64,000 nt of DNA from Candidula unifasciata (Eukaryota; Mollusca; Gastropoda; Stylommatophora; Geomitridae): NCBI GenBank assembly GCA_905116865.2, contig CAJHNH020001147.1, positions 573,240-637,239 of the forward strand, read 5' to 3'. Positions 34,901-44,136 of the stretch are shown piece by piece; position 1 is the first letter of the stretch; each line of letters starts with the position of its first letter. Position numbers and translations under genes: made by a program. A model generated the notes under the pieces. It was given only the letters and a program-made list of their open reading frames with translations, was not told the origin of the DNA and searched no databases.

Positions 34901-36530
34901 GCTGAGATGTGTATCTCTGCTGGCTTCTAAAATTCCTAGATTTTGTGGCATGCATAGTTGGCTTTGGGTCATGTTTAAATGCCTAATATTACTAAAAAAT
35001 TCGCATTATTATTTGCTAAATGGCAAAAATGTAATTATGCGTTTAAAATATTATATGAAACGCATCAATGAATACTGAAAAGACAACGCGTGTGCCCGGT
35101 TAGCTGGACAAGGATTCTTTTCTAGATGAACGCTAAAAAAGGGTCTTGGGGTGTGGGGTTGAGAGGGCGCACTATTTTTAGAAAGGGCCAGCGCATAACT
35201 AAAATTATTATGAGGTTAAAGGTTCAGAGCCGATTAAAAATTGGAGGAAAAAATGAGGGCGGGGTGGGCAATATGTCCGAGCTCCCAGGTTGCGTCACCC
35301 CTCTCTTACCTGATTTTGTCTGTCGACTGAGGAAGAACCGAAATAGGCCGCTGTGAGCTGGTGAATGGGTCAGCAGTCGAGAAACATCCCAGTTTATCGT
35401 AACACACTTCATTTTCTGGTTGCACCAAAAAAAAAAAAAAAAAATGTCAAAAGTCAACAACAGTTCGTTTAATTTACAGGCAGCAATTTATTTAAATTAT
35501 GCAAAGTTTGTGAAATGTACTCACAATATAAATCATTGCCTCACTTATAAACCCTACAGCAGAGTTCTTCTACCCTTTTCATTTCTTTTTACATCCACGG
35601 TCCACCAAACCTGAGGATATTTTTTTCGCGGCTCAACTGACAGCTGACTAAAAACAGAAGCAAAACTAAATGTAGATAGCAGTTCAGATGTTAAGTACAA
35701 TGTCACAAAATTACAAATGTCAGCTAATGTAACTGATGCTGTTGGTAAGAGGTTAGAAAATGTGGTTAGAGCGTTGTTTCTGATATACCAAACGACTTTT
35801 CTGCAGCACATCAATGTGTCACGGTCCAGGGTTGAAGAACACTGCCCTTCACATAGTTTTAATCTGCCATAATTGTTTGTTTCCATGTTCGCATTCTGGA
35901 TGGGGACCTTACTTCCATAGGGTGGATTATCATATTAATAAAATTTCATGCAGATTTGACACAATTCAGTTTCTTCACAGGTGGTTAGTGAAATTTTCTT
36001 TGATGGTTCGCTTTCGGAGTCTGGGACTGTCATGTCATAAGCAACATTTCGTCCTCTAATTGCTTTTTTTTAAATGTGACACTGGCTCTTAACATGATTG
36101 TAACAACTACAGACAAAACACCTGAAGGTATTATTATATTGCCTGCGTTTCTGTTGTTTTGGCTCGGGCAGCACATACATTAAATATTGCAGGGTCTGGA
36201 GAAACAAGGCCCTTCATGCTTTTGAAACATAATAAGACTTCATGCTTTTGAAACATAATAAGAGTTTTGATACTTCACTAAAAAATGTTTTTCTCTAAAA
36301 GCAAATAAATAGTATCATTTATGCATGTACAATGTTTCACATATTCATAGAGATGGTAGCAAAGATATACCAAATAGGCTATCTTAAAAAAAAGAACGTT
36401 ACCACGATTAACTTTACCAGCATATCATAAAAATTATAAAAGGATTCAATTTCTTACCTGATTCTAGAAGAAACATATGAGTACCATTAAACAGGACTAA
36501 CAGACACAACGACTGCTTGATGATTTCCAT
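15364..36530 (-). CDS. Lipase B: complete pancreatic-lipase-family gene, 11 coding exons
   Basis: Joined exons give a protein of about 484-486 residues, close to the usual length of pancreatic-type lipases. Order: signal peptide (residues 1 to about 20), [10 protein letters not shown] start of the mature enzyme, lipase alpha/beta-hydrolase domain to about residue 360, then a PLAT domain. The nucleophile is Ser181 in GHSLG, the acid is Asp204 in GLDPAG and the base is His289 in CSHMR. Their spacing (23 and 85) is near that of human pancreatic lipase. A 22-residue loop between two cysteines in exons 7 and 8 corresponds to the lid, so triacylglycerol or phospholipid hydrolysis is plausible but the substrate is not settled. 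Exons: 36458-36537, 35310-35415, 31826-31991, 29794-29940, 29150-29261, 28628-28744, 24717-24833, 22798-22913, 20576-20705, about 19409-19539, 15364 to about 15616. It lies head-to-tail with paralogue lipase A. Confidence 0.92.
15617..16249. other. Lipase B intron 10, nothing recognised
   Basis: Intron sequence between exons 10 and 11. No feature seen. Confidence 0.4.
16250..16405 (-). mobile_element. tRNA-derived SINE
   Basis: The minus strand starts GGCTGCGTGGTCTCAAGGCA (A-box region) and has CGAGTTCAATCCCTGG (B box). A non-tRNA body follows. No acceptor stem, so not a tRNA gene. Located in lipase B intron 10. Confidence 0.6.
16640..16790 (-). mobile_element. Hairpin SINE family H, highly diverged copy
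   Basis: The plus strand shows GAGGGCCCTAATATAACC, then GGGGTTTTTGGGACTTGC, CTCATCCGAATGGGAGCATT and TTGTGTCACC. This is the reverse order of family H, with many substitutions. Confidence 0.55.
16920..17135 (+). repeat. Interspersed repeat family X (copy 3)
   Basis: Shares AGCATGTCGCAAAAGGCGAC, then GTGCACGCAGAGCAC and AGCAAAGTCCAGAAGCGGAC with the copy at 20880 and, more weakly, those at 4390 and 13515. Confidence 0.5.
17226..18921 (+). mobile_element. Helitron copy 1, 3' end intact and 5' end missing
   Basis: The right end reads GCCACAGGAACGCGTGGC then CGGGTACTG and CTAG (18918-18921), followed by T. This is the canonical Helitron 3' terminus: a hairpin (GCCAC/GTGGC) about 10 bases before CTRR. 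The interior from 17226 to about 18515 aligns with 62632-64000, inside an element that has a Helitron-type 5' end. Near 17365-17430 is a tRNA-like segment (TGGTCGAATGGTTAGAACAC, GGGTTCGAATC). No helicase or Rep protein is present, so the copy is non-autonomous. It lies in lipase B intron 10. Confidence 0.78.
18975..19340. repeat. 35 bp minisatellite, about 10 units
   Basis: The unit contains GTTGTTTAATTGTGAGATAT followed by GAAGAGATTA. It is well conserved in the middle and degenerate at both ends. Located in lipase B intron 10. Confidence 0.9.
19409..19539 (-). CDS. Lipase B exon 10: start of PLAT domain
   Basis: The minus-strand acceptor TACATCTCCAG is followed by codons for [20 protein letters not shown], then SVEINLDGF and WVSLTG. 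This is the first half of a PLAT/LH2 beta-sandwich. The donor is uncertain: GAG|GTTTTAC (exon end 19409) and GG|GTCCGT (exon end 19422) are both weak. Each can be matched to an acceptor in exon 11 without breaking the frame. Only cDNA can decide. Confidence 0.85.
19607..19797. repeat. 20 bp minisatellite, about 9-10 units
   Basis: The unit ACCATTTGGCCTCTCTCCTC repeats with few changes, next to lipase B exon 10 on its upstream side. Confidence 0.92.
19798..20575. other. Lipase B intron 9, nothing recognised
   Basis: AT-rich intron sequence without a recognisable element. Confidence 0.4.
20576..20705 (-). CDS. Lipase B exon 9
   Basis: Bounded by TTTCCTAG and GTAAGTTT on the minus strand. It encodes [20 protein letters not shown], then [20 protein letters not shown] and C. 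It aligns with the cysteine-rich end of the lipase catalytic domain (C..C...C..MG..AD), where conserved disulfides lie. The last base joins exon 10 to make Leu362. Confidence 0.92.
20880..21085 (+). repeat. Interspersed repeat family X (copy 4)
   Basis: AGCATGTCGTAACGGTCGAC, then TTCTTTGAAGTCGGAGTGCA, then TTAAGTTCTGGAACAG and AAAGTCCAGAAG. The same ordered blocks as in the other family X copies. Confidence 0.5.
21176..21334. repeat. 40 bp minisatellite, 4 units
   Basis: Four units beginning GATTGGTCAGGT and ending GACGGACTTCACT or close variants. The third unit has a one-base deletion. In lipase B intron 8. Confidence 0.9.
21335..22083. other. Lipase B intron 8, nothing recognised
   Basis: No exon or element seen. 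The later part is rich in TTATT. Confidence 0.4.
22084..22281. mobile_element. hAT-family MITE, 198 bp
   Basis: The left end is CAGTGATTCCCAAACTGTGT. The right end, read inward on the minus strand, starts CAGCGTTTCCCAAACTC. The flanks TCCTAAGA (22076-22083) and GCCTAAGG (22282-22289) agree at 6 of 8 bases, fitting an aged 8 bp hAT target duplication. No coding capacity. Confidence 0.82.
22380..22605. repeat. Low-complexity triplet-rich tract
   Basis: Mixed TTG, TAC, ACT, CTG and ATT triplets. No gene. In lipase B intron 8. Confidence 0.7.
22798..22913 (-). CDS. Lipase B exon 8: catalytic histidine
   Basis: Bounded by TCTGCATCAG and GTGACCCT on the minus strand. It encodes [20 protein letters not shown], then [18 protein letters not shown]. 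The CSHMR block holds the catalytic His (residue 289), and FPCASEEDF matches the conserved region after it. Confidence 0.94.
23040..23135. repeat. Short degenerate minisatellite (CCAACCAATTATCC)
   Basis: Two or three imperfect units with CCAATTATCCA and CCACTAATCCATATATCCA. In lipase B intron 7. Confidence 0.6.
23323..23690 (-). pseudogene. Non-LTR retrotransposon C-terminal zinc-domain relic
   Basis: The minus strand encodes [20 protein letters not shown] followed by [21 protein letters not shown] and KLYGPLNKL. This is the zf-RVT tail found after the reverse transcriptase of many invertebrate LINEs. The upstream part (RLRPHVHK) is in another frame, so at least one frameshift is present. 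Located in lipase B intron 7. Confidence 0.8.
23701..24716. repeat. 52 bp minisatellite, about 19 units carrying a splice-donor copy
   Basis: Units recur every 52 bp, with TTACCTACCTTTAGCAAGCA as the constant core and two alternating spacers (GGAACCTTCACT or GGCGTCTACACT). On the gene strand the core reads CTTGCTAAAGGTAGGTAACT. The real exon 7 donor region, directly next to the array, reads CTTGTCAAAG|GTATGTAACT. The array is therefore a tandem expansion of the exon 7/intron 7 boundary. Confidence 0.93.
24717..24833 (-). CDS. Lipase B exon 7
   Basis: Bounded by TGTCATGCAG and GTATGTAACT on the minus strand. It encodes [20 protein letters not shown], then [25 protein letters not shown] and QPGC are lipase-family signatures, and the cysteine starts the lid loop that ends at the Cys in exon 8. 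The donor lies at the edge of the 52 bp array. Confidence 0.94.
24834..25239. other. Lipase B intron 6, CAT-rich then unremarkable
   Basis: A short CAT/CAC-rich stretch near 24853-24900, then intron sequence with no feature. Confidence 0.4.
25240..27225. repeat. 35 bp minisatellite, about 57 units, two subfamilies
   Basis: The unit begins AAGATGTTGTTTATCTTGTG and continues TGTCAATAAATCTCC (25240 to about 26400). It shifts to a second form with GGTGGCTGTCTCGTACGTTA then ATAAAGCTTC (about 26400-26960), then mixed units to 27225. Nearly every unit has AATAAA or a close variant on the plus strand, which is antisense to lipase B. Short open frames here are repeat artefacts. Confidence 0.97.
27226..28249. 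other. Lipase B intron 6, nothing recognised
   Basis: No exon found. Opposed poly-T and poly-A runs lie near 28108-28150. Confidence 0.4.
28250..28376. repeat. Degenerate interstitial telomere-like repeat
   Basis: About 125 bp of CTAACCCTAACC-type units with CTAACT and CCGTAA variants. It matches the C-rich strand of the metazoan TTAGGG telomere repeat, but lies within a lipase B intron and is far from pure. Confidence 0.75.
28628..28744 (-). CDS. Lipase B exon 6: catalytic aspartate
   Basis: Bounded by TTTTATTGCAG and GTAATGC on the minus strand. It encodes (G)[20 protein letters not shown], then [11 protein letters not shown]. Asp204 in GLDPAG is the triad acid, and RLDxxDAKFVDxxHTD is a family hallmark. 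Confidence 0.96.
   Translation of the reverse strand, partial: ALTQLVPTSGTLTLVCDWMRRMPSLWMPCTQTLNRDLR
28796..29035. repeat. TG/CA dinucleotide tracts
   Basis: Two interrupted tracts: TG-rich at 28796-28850 and CA-rich at about 28926-29035. In lipase B intron 5. Confidence 0.9.
29150..29261 (-). CDS. Lipase B exon 5: nucleophile elbow
   Basis: Bounded by TATCTTACAG and GTGAGTATG on the minus strand. It encodes [20 protein letters not shown], then [15 protein letters not shown] holds the catalytic Ser181, and the [11 protein letters not shown] context is diagnostic of pancreatic-type lipases. Confidence 0.97.
29262..29793. other. Lipase B intron 4
   Basis: Short ACC/CAT triplets near 29430-29475 and a CT-rich tract near 29570-29610. 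No exon. Confidence 0.5.
29794..29940 (-). CDS. Lipase B exon 4
   Basis: Bounded by TTTTGTTACAG and GTGAGTGTC on the minus strand. It encodes [20 protein letters not shown], then [27 protein letters not shown] and the [10 protein letters not shown] helix are standard lipase-family landmarks. Phase 0 at both ends. Confidence 0.96.
29941..30370. other. Lipase B intron 3, nothing recognised
   Basis: Intron sequence without a recognised element. Confidence 0.4.
30375..30450 (+). mobile_element. tRNA-like SINE fragment
   Basis: Has a B-box-like GGTTCAATCCC with a weak A-box region upstream (TTAGTGCGTTCAGCTTGCCA). No acceptor stem. Confidence 0.35.
30500..30660. repeat. Degenerate TGACAGTGTATACC minisatellite
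   Basis: A unit of about 14 bp. Three to four units near 30600-30650 are clean and the earlier ones are degenerate. In lipase B intron 3. Confidence 0.8.
31195..31280 (+). mobile_element. tRNA-like SINE head
   Basis: GTGACGTAGCGGCTAAACTC (A-box region) and GTCAGGTTCTTATCCGC (B-box region) at tRNA-like spacing. No 3' acceptor complement. In lipase B intron 3. Confidence 0.5.
31826..31991 (-). CDS. Lipase B exon 3
   Basis: Bounded by TTATTGTGCAG and GTGAGATC on the minus strand. It encodes [20 protein letters not shown], then [12 protein letters not shown] and [13 protein letters not shown]. The IIHGF strand contributes the oxyanion-hole region of lipases. Lipase A has the equivalent exon at the left edge of the window. 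Confidence 0.95.
32180..34136. repeat. 33 bp minisatellite, about 59 units, open in several frames
   Basis: The unit TTTAAGTGATAGTACTCTCT + GTGGTGCACTGTG is 33 bp, an exact multiple of three. One plus-strand and two minus-strand frames therefore stay open for about 690 codons ([33 protein letters not shown]). It lies between lipase B exons 2 and 3. I read the long frames as artefacts of the period, not as genes. Confidence 0.95.
34185..34760. other. Lipase B intron 2, nothing recognised
   Basis: No exon or known repeat seen. Confidence 0.4.
34765..34865 (+). repeat. Interspersed repeat family X (copy 5, partial)
   Basis: ACTAAGCCAGATGTGTAAG and AATGTCCAGAAGAGGACGAA match the middle of the family X copies, with many changes. 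Confidence 0.35.
35310..35415 (-). CDS. Lipase B exon 2
   Basis: Bounded by GTGCAACCAG and GTAAGAGAG on the minus strand. It encodes [20 protein letters not shown], then [10 protein letters not shown]. The split codon with exon 1 gives Glu25. Same length and phase as lipase A exon 2. Confidence 0.94.
35560..35844. mobile_element. hAT-family MITE, 285 bp
   Basis: The left end is CAGAGTTCTTCTACCC. The right end, read inward on the minus strand, is CAGTGTTCTTCAACCC. The flanks CCCTACAG and CCCTTCAC agree at 6 of 8 bases. No coding capacity. In lipase B intron 1. Confidence 0.75.
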
Positions 36531-36537
36531 ATCATTC
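36458..36537 (-). CDS. Lipase B exon 1: start and signal peptide
   Basis: The minus-strand acceptor TTTTTGTTTTCAG lies just before GAATGATATGG. Translation starts at the ATG at 36530 and gives [20 protein letters not shown] + LLES before the GTAAGAAA donor. This is a signal peptide similar to lipase A exon 1. The acceptor upstream of the ATG implies a non-coding first exon further right that I could not identify. Confidence 0.88.
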
Positions 36538-36540
36538 CTG

Positions 36541-38040
36541 AAAACAAAAAGTTGTTTCCAGAGTTAACTGCTTTCAGTCAATGTTATTGACAAGTTTACT
36601 AATTTTCTTTATAAATTTACAAGTGAACTAATCTTGTGCTGGCCAACTCACAATACCGATCCGCTAGCAGCAATGTTGAAATAGGAACAGTCTGTTTCAG
36701 AAATGGATGAAACAAAACCGAATCACATAATCTCACCTCTATTTAATTTATATCATATCTAGTGCTGAGAGGATTAGACTCCAGATCACTGTTTATAGAT
36801 GTCAAGGATGAAGTAATAAAGTGTAGGAGTTATAATCTACAACTAACTAGACCTCTGTTGATTGTCAAGTAGAGCTCCCGAATAAAAGTTAGTCTGAGAA
36901 GATAATCTAACTACAGGGTGGAATTAAAATATCGGTCCACCTCTGGACCTGAGCAAAGCTGGATTTGTTAATTTGCTGGAATTTTCATGGCAACGTATGC
37001 TGTACATATTTAACAGAAAATGACTACTTGTACAGACCTTTTAGAAGAGATAATAAAGCATTAAATAAAAAGCAATTGACATTTTAATGTTCTCAAACTA
37101 AATAGAATGGTTCTAAAATTTTTTATTTTAGCCAAGTACAATATTTCCTCAGAATTTAAATTTTAAAATGTGCTCTGTAATCAATGCTAGAAATCCTATG
37201 GAACTGGTTATCAATGTTAAGATTTTTAAAGGGGAAATATGTACATCAATTCGTCACAATATGGTAGATAGAGAGAATCCACATTATTGTACTCTTCACT
37301 AACATAGAATGTAGGCTATGATAGGTATGTTTAGCTCCAGTTGTAACTATTTTTGCAATTGAAGGGGGTATCTGGGATTTTTGCTTTAGGTTATCATACT
37401 TGATAATATTGTTGAAGTCTTGGAGTTTGTCTAAAATTCAGGTTATCACCCAAAGAGAAAAATCAAAACAGACTACGCGGATCCTAGTCTTGCATTCTTT
37501 GCTTAGAGAACTTCGAGAACTGCTCAGAAACATTCTAGAAATTGGCGTGTTTCTTGATTGCCGCTTAGAACTGACCAGCAAGTAAAATAACCAGGCAGTA
37601 AAACAAGCCCACATTCAAGCAAAAAAAAAAAAAAAAAACGAGCTAGACAAGAAACGAACAACTAACCTATTAAAAACAAACTAGATTTTTATATTTTTGT
37701 TCACAAATTAAACTTGGCGTTGTTTATGCATTTACCGCTGTTCATCTGCTCTATCTGGTTTAAAAAAAAAAAATTCTTTTTATCATAATTCTCAATAAAC
37801 ATTTCATCAGACTCATTAGAAAAAATGGTGTCACCTTCGTACAAACAATGTTACCAGGTCTCATCGGCAAGAGATACACAAGAGATTTAAGAACGTCATT
37901 AGGTATATATATCCACTGTTGTAGGTATCCTCGCAGCAGCTTTGTTAATACATCTATCTAATTTACCAAGATATTTTCATATTTTGACAGCGATCTTATC
38001 TTGTCCTGAGGATTTACCTATCTTTTTTGTCTTGCATTGC
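36541..38040. other. Lipase B 5' flank, nothing recognised
   Basis: About 1.5 kb of AT-rich sequence. It may contain the lipase B promoter and non-coding exon, but no clear signal is visible. Confidence 0.35.
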
Positions 38041-38054
38041 ATCTTTCTTTTGTG

Positions 38055-38060
38055 TGTGTA

Positions 38061-38102
<42 letters not shown>

Positions 38103-38107
38103 TGTGT

Positions 38108-38157
<50 letters not shown>
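38055..38157. repeat. TG dinucleotide microsatellite
   Basis: About 100 bp of TG with a few TA or TC interruptions. Confidence 0.95.
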
Positions 38158-38639
38158 AATATCTTTGCAAAACCTTTTTTCGCTTAAAAACAATTAGTTG
38201 TATCTTTTCGCATTCATGGTAGTTCTTGTATCATTTTATACAAAGCATGTGTGACCTTTAAAAAATACTTTACATTTATCTACAATTTCAAACTCCTTAC
38301 GTTAACATTTGTTTATAACGTTTGAGATCTTCCTATCCAGAACACATAGGTTAAACTTATTTACAAAGCAGATTCTTTCCAATTTGAAACAAATAGAGGA
38401 CAGTGAGGTAACAGGTTGTCTACACCAACTTACGTTTTACAGTGTCTGTAATACTTCAGGTACAGCTATGGTAATTTTTCGGTTTGCCACGCGACTAAAT
38501 AGCGTGTTCTAAAATATTTAATGAAAAAGAAAAATATTTAATAATTTAGTTTCCTGTTTATGTGGTCGATGCTTTTCAAACGTGCACCTCATGGACCACA
38601 CGATTGATTCAGTTTGTTAGTAAGGAAAGGTTAACCAAA

Positions 38640-38885
38640 GTATGTTAAGTGAGACTACTCAGTCTCTCCTGGGCAAGGAATAGGGATGGCGGTCAAGTGA
38701 CTGAGCTAATTGCCTTGCGCTCCGAAGTTCGCAGATCCCTTATCGGGCTATGCTATTCGCGTCATAAGTGCCCATTTTTACAAATATCACTATGGATCAT
38801 CCCTGGCGCTGCGACGTTTGTTCTTTGTGTTAGGTACTCGAGAAAATTGTTTCATCTACAAAGACCTGAGATTTAAAAAAAAAGG
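38640..38885 (+). mobile_element. tRNA-derived SINE (diverged)
   Basis: A tRNA-like head (GGTCAAGTGACTGAGCTAAT; GAAGTTCGCAGATCCC) is followed by a non-tRNA body ending in an A run near 38875. Judged from A/B-box order only. Confidence 0.45.
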
Positions 38886-39009
38886 TAGATGGATAGAAAT
38901 GACGCCTGGTTGTCAAAGATAGTGTCGTAAGTAAATATCTTTAATATTACTAACACTGAATTCATTGAATTGAGATTGGCGGAGAGACATGGAGACTGCG
39001 CTATCTCCT

Positions 39010-39295
39010 CCGCCACATCATCATCATCATGATGGTCATCGAATGCCTAGCCGACTGGCGTGGGCGATCAGGCTTTCCCCACAATCTGCGATCTTAAACT
39101 GCGTGTATCAGTTCTTGTGTTGACAATTTTCCGTGCTATAGCGAAAAGTCTGTCTAGAATTGTCTCGCTTTGTCTTTCTCTGTCTCTCTTTTCACAAATC
39201 TTTTCAGTGGTCTGAACAGGTTCCACATTCTCCCCTCTCATAACATGACCACAAATGATGATTGTCTCATTCTGATGTTTGTGATACATTGTCTT
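39010..39295 (-). mobile_element. RTE-like retrotransposon 3' relic with GAT tail
   Basis: The minus strand encodes CGHVMRGENVEPVQ (compare GHVMR blocks in LINE polyprotein C-termini). Later sequence reads ATCGCCCACGCCAGTCGGCT, then AGGCATTCGATGACC and a short ATGATG tail at 39018-39032. It is truncated at the 5' side. Confidence 0.6.
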
Positions 39296-39511
39296 TGAGC
39301 CATTGCCTATTTCAAAACATCTGGGTAGCTTGTTTTTTTTTTCTCTTCAAGGAATTCTAAGGATGATTCTGTCAAACCACATCTCTGAGACCTCAAGACA
39401 TGTAATCCCATACCAGCTACGCGATTGTTTGTCATGATACACTGAACAACTAGAGACAAACAAGATGCAAACGAAGTCTTGTATCACTGTAACTCTTGCT
39501 GTACCCCACCA

Positions 39512-39705
39512 TGACATCACACAAGCGATAAACACCAGGGACACAAAGTGCCACCATGCGGATGAGGATCACCCGTAGAGATGTCCTAGAAACCTCTTTC
39601 AACCGTTAGGCCATATTTATGACCCGGCTATATTCGGGGCCCCTGGCAAAAGCCAGGATGGTGCTTCAGATAACAGAAAATTGAATCCGACATGGGGACG
39701 GCTAT
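39512..39705 (+). mobile_element. Hairpin SINE family H copy
   Basis: GACATCACACAAGCGATAAA, CACCATGCGGATGAGGATCA, GGCCATATTTATG and CCCCTGGCAAAAGCCAGGAT appear in family order. It ends near a degenerate terminal hairpin (ATCCGACATGGGGAC). Confidence 0.82.
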
Positions 39706-40463
39706 TAACAATCGCAATACCACAGATCGGCTACCACAGATCGGCTACCACAGATCGGCTACCACAGATCGGCTACCACAGATCACACTCATTAATTTGA
39801 GGGGATGGCGCGAACGCAGTTCCCCTTTCGAAAATTTGGCACTCGAGTCATCCACATTTGGGATGATCGATGGCATCAACCCCACCGAAGTGCAATGGAA
39901 GGGCCTCAGCCTGGGAGTAGAGCCTTTTTTTTTTAGCGGTGTACACCTGTGCCAAGTGGGTATGCAATCACAATAAGATGATCTTGTCAACCAGCCTAGG
40001 ACTGACCGTGTCAACAATGAGAAAACAGAAGACTGAATCAGAAATAAACGAAACCGAAAAAAAAAAAAAAACAACAGTAGGGACAGGACCAGTGCTAGAC
40101 TACACCAAGAGACAACAGAGCAAATGGTTTCGACAATGGTACGACACAACAATGCCGTATCTGCTTACTGGCATGATACATACTAATGATAGATGGCGAT
40201 ATCCAAGTTATCGTTGAATGCTATCAACTGTCTCAAGTTGACCTGAGCGTATCACATATCATAATGGGACCTCGTAGACCGTATACAGCGGGGAAAGAGA
40301 AAACGGCACGGAGATAAGACTGTAATGAGAAACTGTGCCAATTCTGCGTCCTTCACACGGTGTTGTCGTTAGTGATAACTTTTGTTAGTGTGGGCGGTTT
40401 GTGAATGAAGTTACTGTACATGTGGTTTTTAGAAACACACGTCATACACAAACATACACATAC

Positions 40464-40468
<5 letters not shown>
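39706..40468. other. Intergenic, short 14 bp repeat then nothing recognised
   Basis: Five CCACAGATCGGCTA units at about 39720-39785. The remainder has no supported feature. Confidence 0.5.

Positions 40469-40527
<59 letters not shown>
40469..40527. repeat. CT dinucleotide microsatellite
   Basis: About 55 bp of CT with one TTTCT interruption. Confidence 0.95.
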
Positions 40528-41465
40528 CCCTCTTTCTCTTACACATACAGACGTGAGCGATGTGAAAAAGAAGGGAGACAGGGGTGGGAGGGGGGGGGGG
40601 GGTCAAGTCGACGGTAGTCAATAGTCATGTGATATATAGAGATAGACGTCACACTCACGCATACGCACACCTATACATACACACACACATAAATGGAGTT
40701 TGAGAGAGAAACTTTTAGATATATATATTTACAGATGGAGAGAAAGAATAAGAAAGAAGGGAGAGAGCAAGTGGCCATTGTGAAACAGAGAGGCCTGTCA
40801 GTTAGATGTAATGGAAGCAGAACTAGAGGCCTACCACCCAGGACATGGATAGATGCAATATCTAAGACCGTGCATACCAACATCTACGTAGCACATACCA
40901 AGGTTTTCAGCCGATGCCTCCTCAAAATCTGACTCTTGAAGGTAATACAGCACTAGAGAAAAAAGAAGAAAAAAATAGCTAGGGATATGGGGGAGGCGGG
41001 GGGGGGGGGGGGGGAGAGATATGTCTAAGAACCTGTGGACATTTCCGGAGTGCAAAAAATGTCACCCAAATAACTCATCACTCAAACAAGTTCAAGAATG
41101 CTCAGTATGATCAACACACTACAGTTGCAAGTGCACGTTGAGGCATCACCGACTAGTCCTTACCAAAATGTTGCCATCTTTAGGTCATTATAAATGTCAA
41201 GTCTGCATCATAAGACAACATGACATTACATAACATAACATGACATTGCATAACATAACATGACATAACATGGAATAACTAAGATGACATAACATAACAC
41301 AATCATGTTTAGAAAAGTCGGCTATATAGATACAACTCACAACTACAAAATACCGAAATGATTTGGATCCAACTATTGAAAAAGCACAACGGGGTACATA
41401 AATTCACATCAAATCAACTATGAGCCTAATCAATTTCAGCTTCTTAGACTGTAAATCGAGTTTTA
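40528..41465. other. Intergenic, nothing recognised
   Basis: Short G runs near 40590 and 40998, and ACATAACATGACAT low-complexity sequence near 41220-41280. No gene. Confidence 0.4.
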
Positions 41466-41793
41466 TGCGTCTCCGTGGCCCTAAGGTTAGCCAAAGCAAT
41501 TTATAGTTTCATGCTTTTCCGTGGCCCTTAGGTTAGCCAAAGCAATTTATAGTTTCATGCTTTTCCGTGGCCCTTAGGTTAGCCAAAGCAATTTATAGTT
41601 TCATGCTTTTCCGTGGCCCTTAGGTTAGCCAAAGCAATTTATAGTTTCATGCTTTTCCGTGGCCCTTAGGTTAGCCAAAGCAGTTTATAGTTTCATGCTT
41701 TTCCGTGGCCCTTAGGTTAGCCAAAGCAGTTTATAGTTTCATGCTTTTCCGTGGCCCTTAGGTTAGCCAAAGCAGTTTATAGTTTCATGATCC
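41466..41793. repeat. 46 bp minisatellite, 7 units
   Basis: The unit starts CTTTTCCGTGGCCCTTAGGT and continues TAGCCAAAGCAATTTATAGT + TTCATG, with very few substitutions. Confidence 0.95.
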
Positions 41794-42325
41794 TTAAGTT
41801 CGTTTTTCGGTGGACGTTAAAAAAACCAAACCCAGTGTGGCTTTCGGGACAGTATTACGAGAGTGTAATCGTGGAAGACATAGGAACTCACTGAGCAATA
41901 TTCCAAAGACAGTAGCTGTACACTCTATGGGTAATTCTTCGTGGAGAAGGCAAAAAATATTTGTTTTGTTTTTGGTTCTATCCAGAGGTCCACATGAGTT
42001 CCCCAACAACATTAGGACTTTATTGAAGCACATTGACGATTTGGAACAGCAAACGGATCATCCCAATCTGGTGAGAGTGATGCAGCGAGAAGTGAAGTAA
42101 GCAATCTGGCCGATAATCGACGCTCAGAGAAAAGACGGACATATCCTCGGACTGATACCGATATCATTAGTTTGTGATTAATAAGTCATTTTACAATTTT
42201 ATTTGTAAAACTATTAGTTACCTACAGAAGCAACGTACCAGGAAAGGCAAATGATAACAATATTCGTGTACCGATGCCCGCATGAATTCACTACCCGCTG
42301 GAAATAATTACAACCAGACTCTGTG
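41794..42325. other. Intergenic, open frame of unknown meaning
   Basis: An open frame at 41810-42100 encodes 96 residues with no motif I recognise. I do not call it a gene. Confidence 0.25.
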
Positions 42326-42565
42326 GTGTGTGTGTGTGGGTGTGTGTGTGTGTGTGTGTGTGTGTGTTTCACATAACGAGTACAATCTTTTGGATTAATA
42401 TCGGCTATAGATGGCTGAATAAATTTATTTATCCTCCTCAAACAGTTGTCATTAAACTTCAAAACCAGCAGGAAACGTGCCTAGCGATGAATTTCTGGTT
42501 TACTGTCTACCTACCTAACTGACTCTTTGCCTGCCTGTCTGTTTGCCTGCCTGTCTCTTTATGCG

Positions 42566-42574
<9 letters not shown>

Positions 42575-42596
<22 letters not shown>

Positions 42597-42969
42597 ATGT
42601 ATGTATGTATGTATGTATGTATGTATGTATGTATGTATGTATGTATGTATGTATGTATGTATGTATGTATGTATGTATGTATGTATGTATGTATGTATGT
42701 ATGTATGTATGTATGTATGTATGTATGTATGTATGTATGTATGGTATGTATGTATGTATGTATGTATGTATGTATGTATGTATGTTATGTATGTATGTAT
42801 GTATGTATGTATGTATGTCTGTATGTATGTATGTATGTATGTATGTATGTATGTATGTATGTATGTATGTATGTATGTATGTATGTATGTATGTATGTAT
42901 GTATGTATGTATGTATGTATGTATGTATGTATGTATGTATGTATGTATGTATGTATGTATGTATGTATG

Positions 42970-43000
<31 letters not shown>

Positions 43001-43567
43001 TGTATGTATGTATGTATGTATGTATGTATGTATGTATGTCTGTATGTATGTATGTATGTATGTATGTATGTATGTATGTATGTATGTATGTATGTATGTA
43101 TGTATGTATGTATGTATGGTATGTATGTATGTATGTATGTATGATGTATGTATGTATGTATGTATGTATGTATGTATGTATGTATGTATGTATGTATGTA
43201 TGTATGTATGTATGTATGTATGTATGTATGTATGTATGTATGTATGTATGTATGTATGTCATGTATGTATGTATGTATGTATGTATGTATGTATGTATGT
43301 ATGTATGTATGTATGTATGTCTGTATGTATGTATGTATGTATGTATGTATGTATGTATGTATGTATGTATGTATGTATGTATGTATGTATGTATGTATGT
43401 ATGTATGTATGTATGTATGTATGTATGTATGTATGTATGTATGTATGTATGTATGTATGTATGTATGTATGTATGTATGTATGTATGTATGTATGTATGT
43501 ATGTATGTATGTATGTATGTATGTATGTATGTATGTATGTATGTATGTATGTATGTATGTATGTATG

Positions 43568-43598
<31 letters not shown>

Positions 43599-43707
43599 TG
43601 TATGTATGTATGTATGTATGTATGTATGTATGTATGTATGTATGTATGTATGTATGTATGTATGTATGTATGTATGTATGTATGTATGTATGTATGATGT
43701 CTGTATG

Positions 43708-43738
<31 letters not shown>

Positions 43739-44105
43739 TGTATGTATGTATGTATGTATGTATGTATGTATGTATGTATGTATGTATGTATGTATGTATG
43801 TATGTATGTATGTATGTATGTATGTATGTATGTATGTATGTATGTATGTATGTATGTATGTATGTATGTATGTATGTATGTCATGTATGTATGTATGTAT
43901 GTATGTATGTATGTATGTATGTATGTATGTATGTATGTATGTATGTATGTATGTATGTATGTATGTATGTATGTATGTATGTTAGTATGTATGTATGTAT
44001 GTATGTATGTATGTATGTATGTATGTATGTATGTATGTATGTATGTATGTATGTATGTATGTATGTATGTATGTATGTATGTATGTATGTATGTATGTAT
44101 GTATG

Positions 44106-44136
<31 letters not shown>

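Noticed and set aside
41810..42100. 96-residue plus-strand open frame as a gene
   Set aside because: No recognised domain, splice context or homologous copy in the window; retained only as an unexplained frame.
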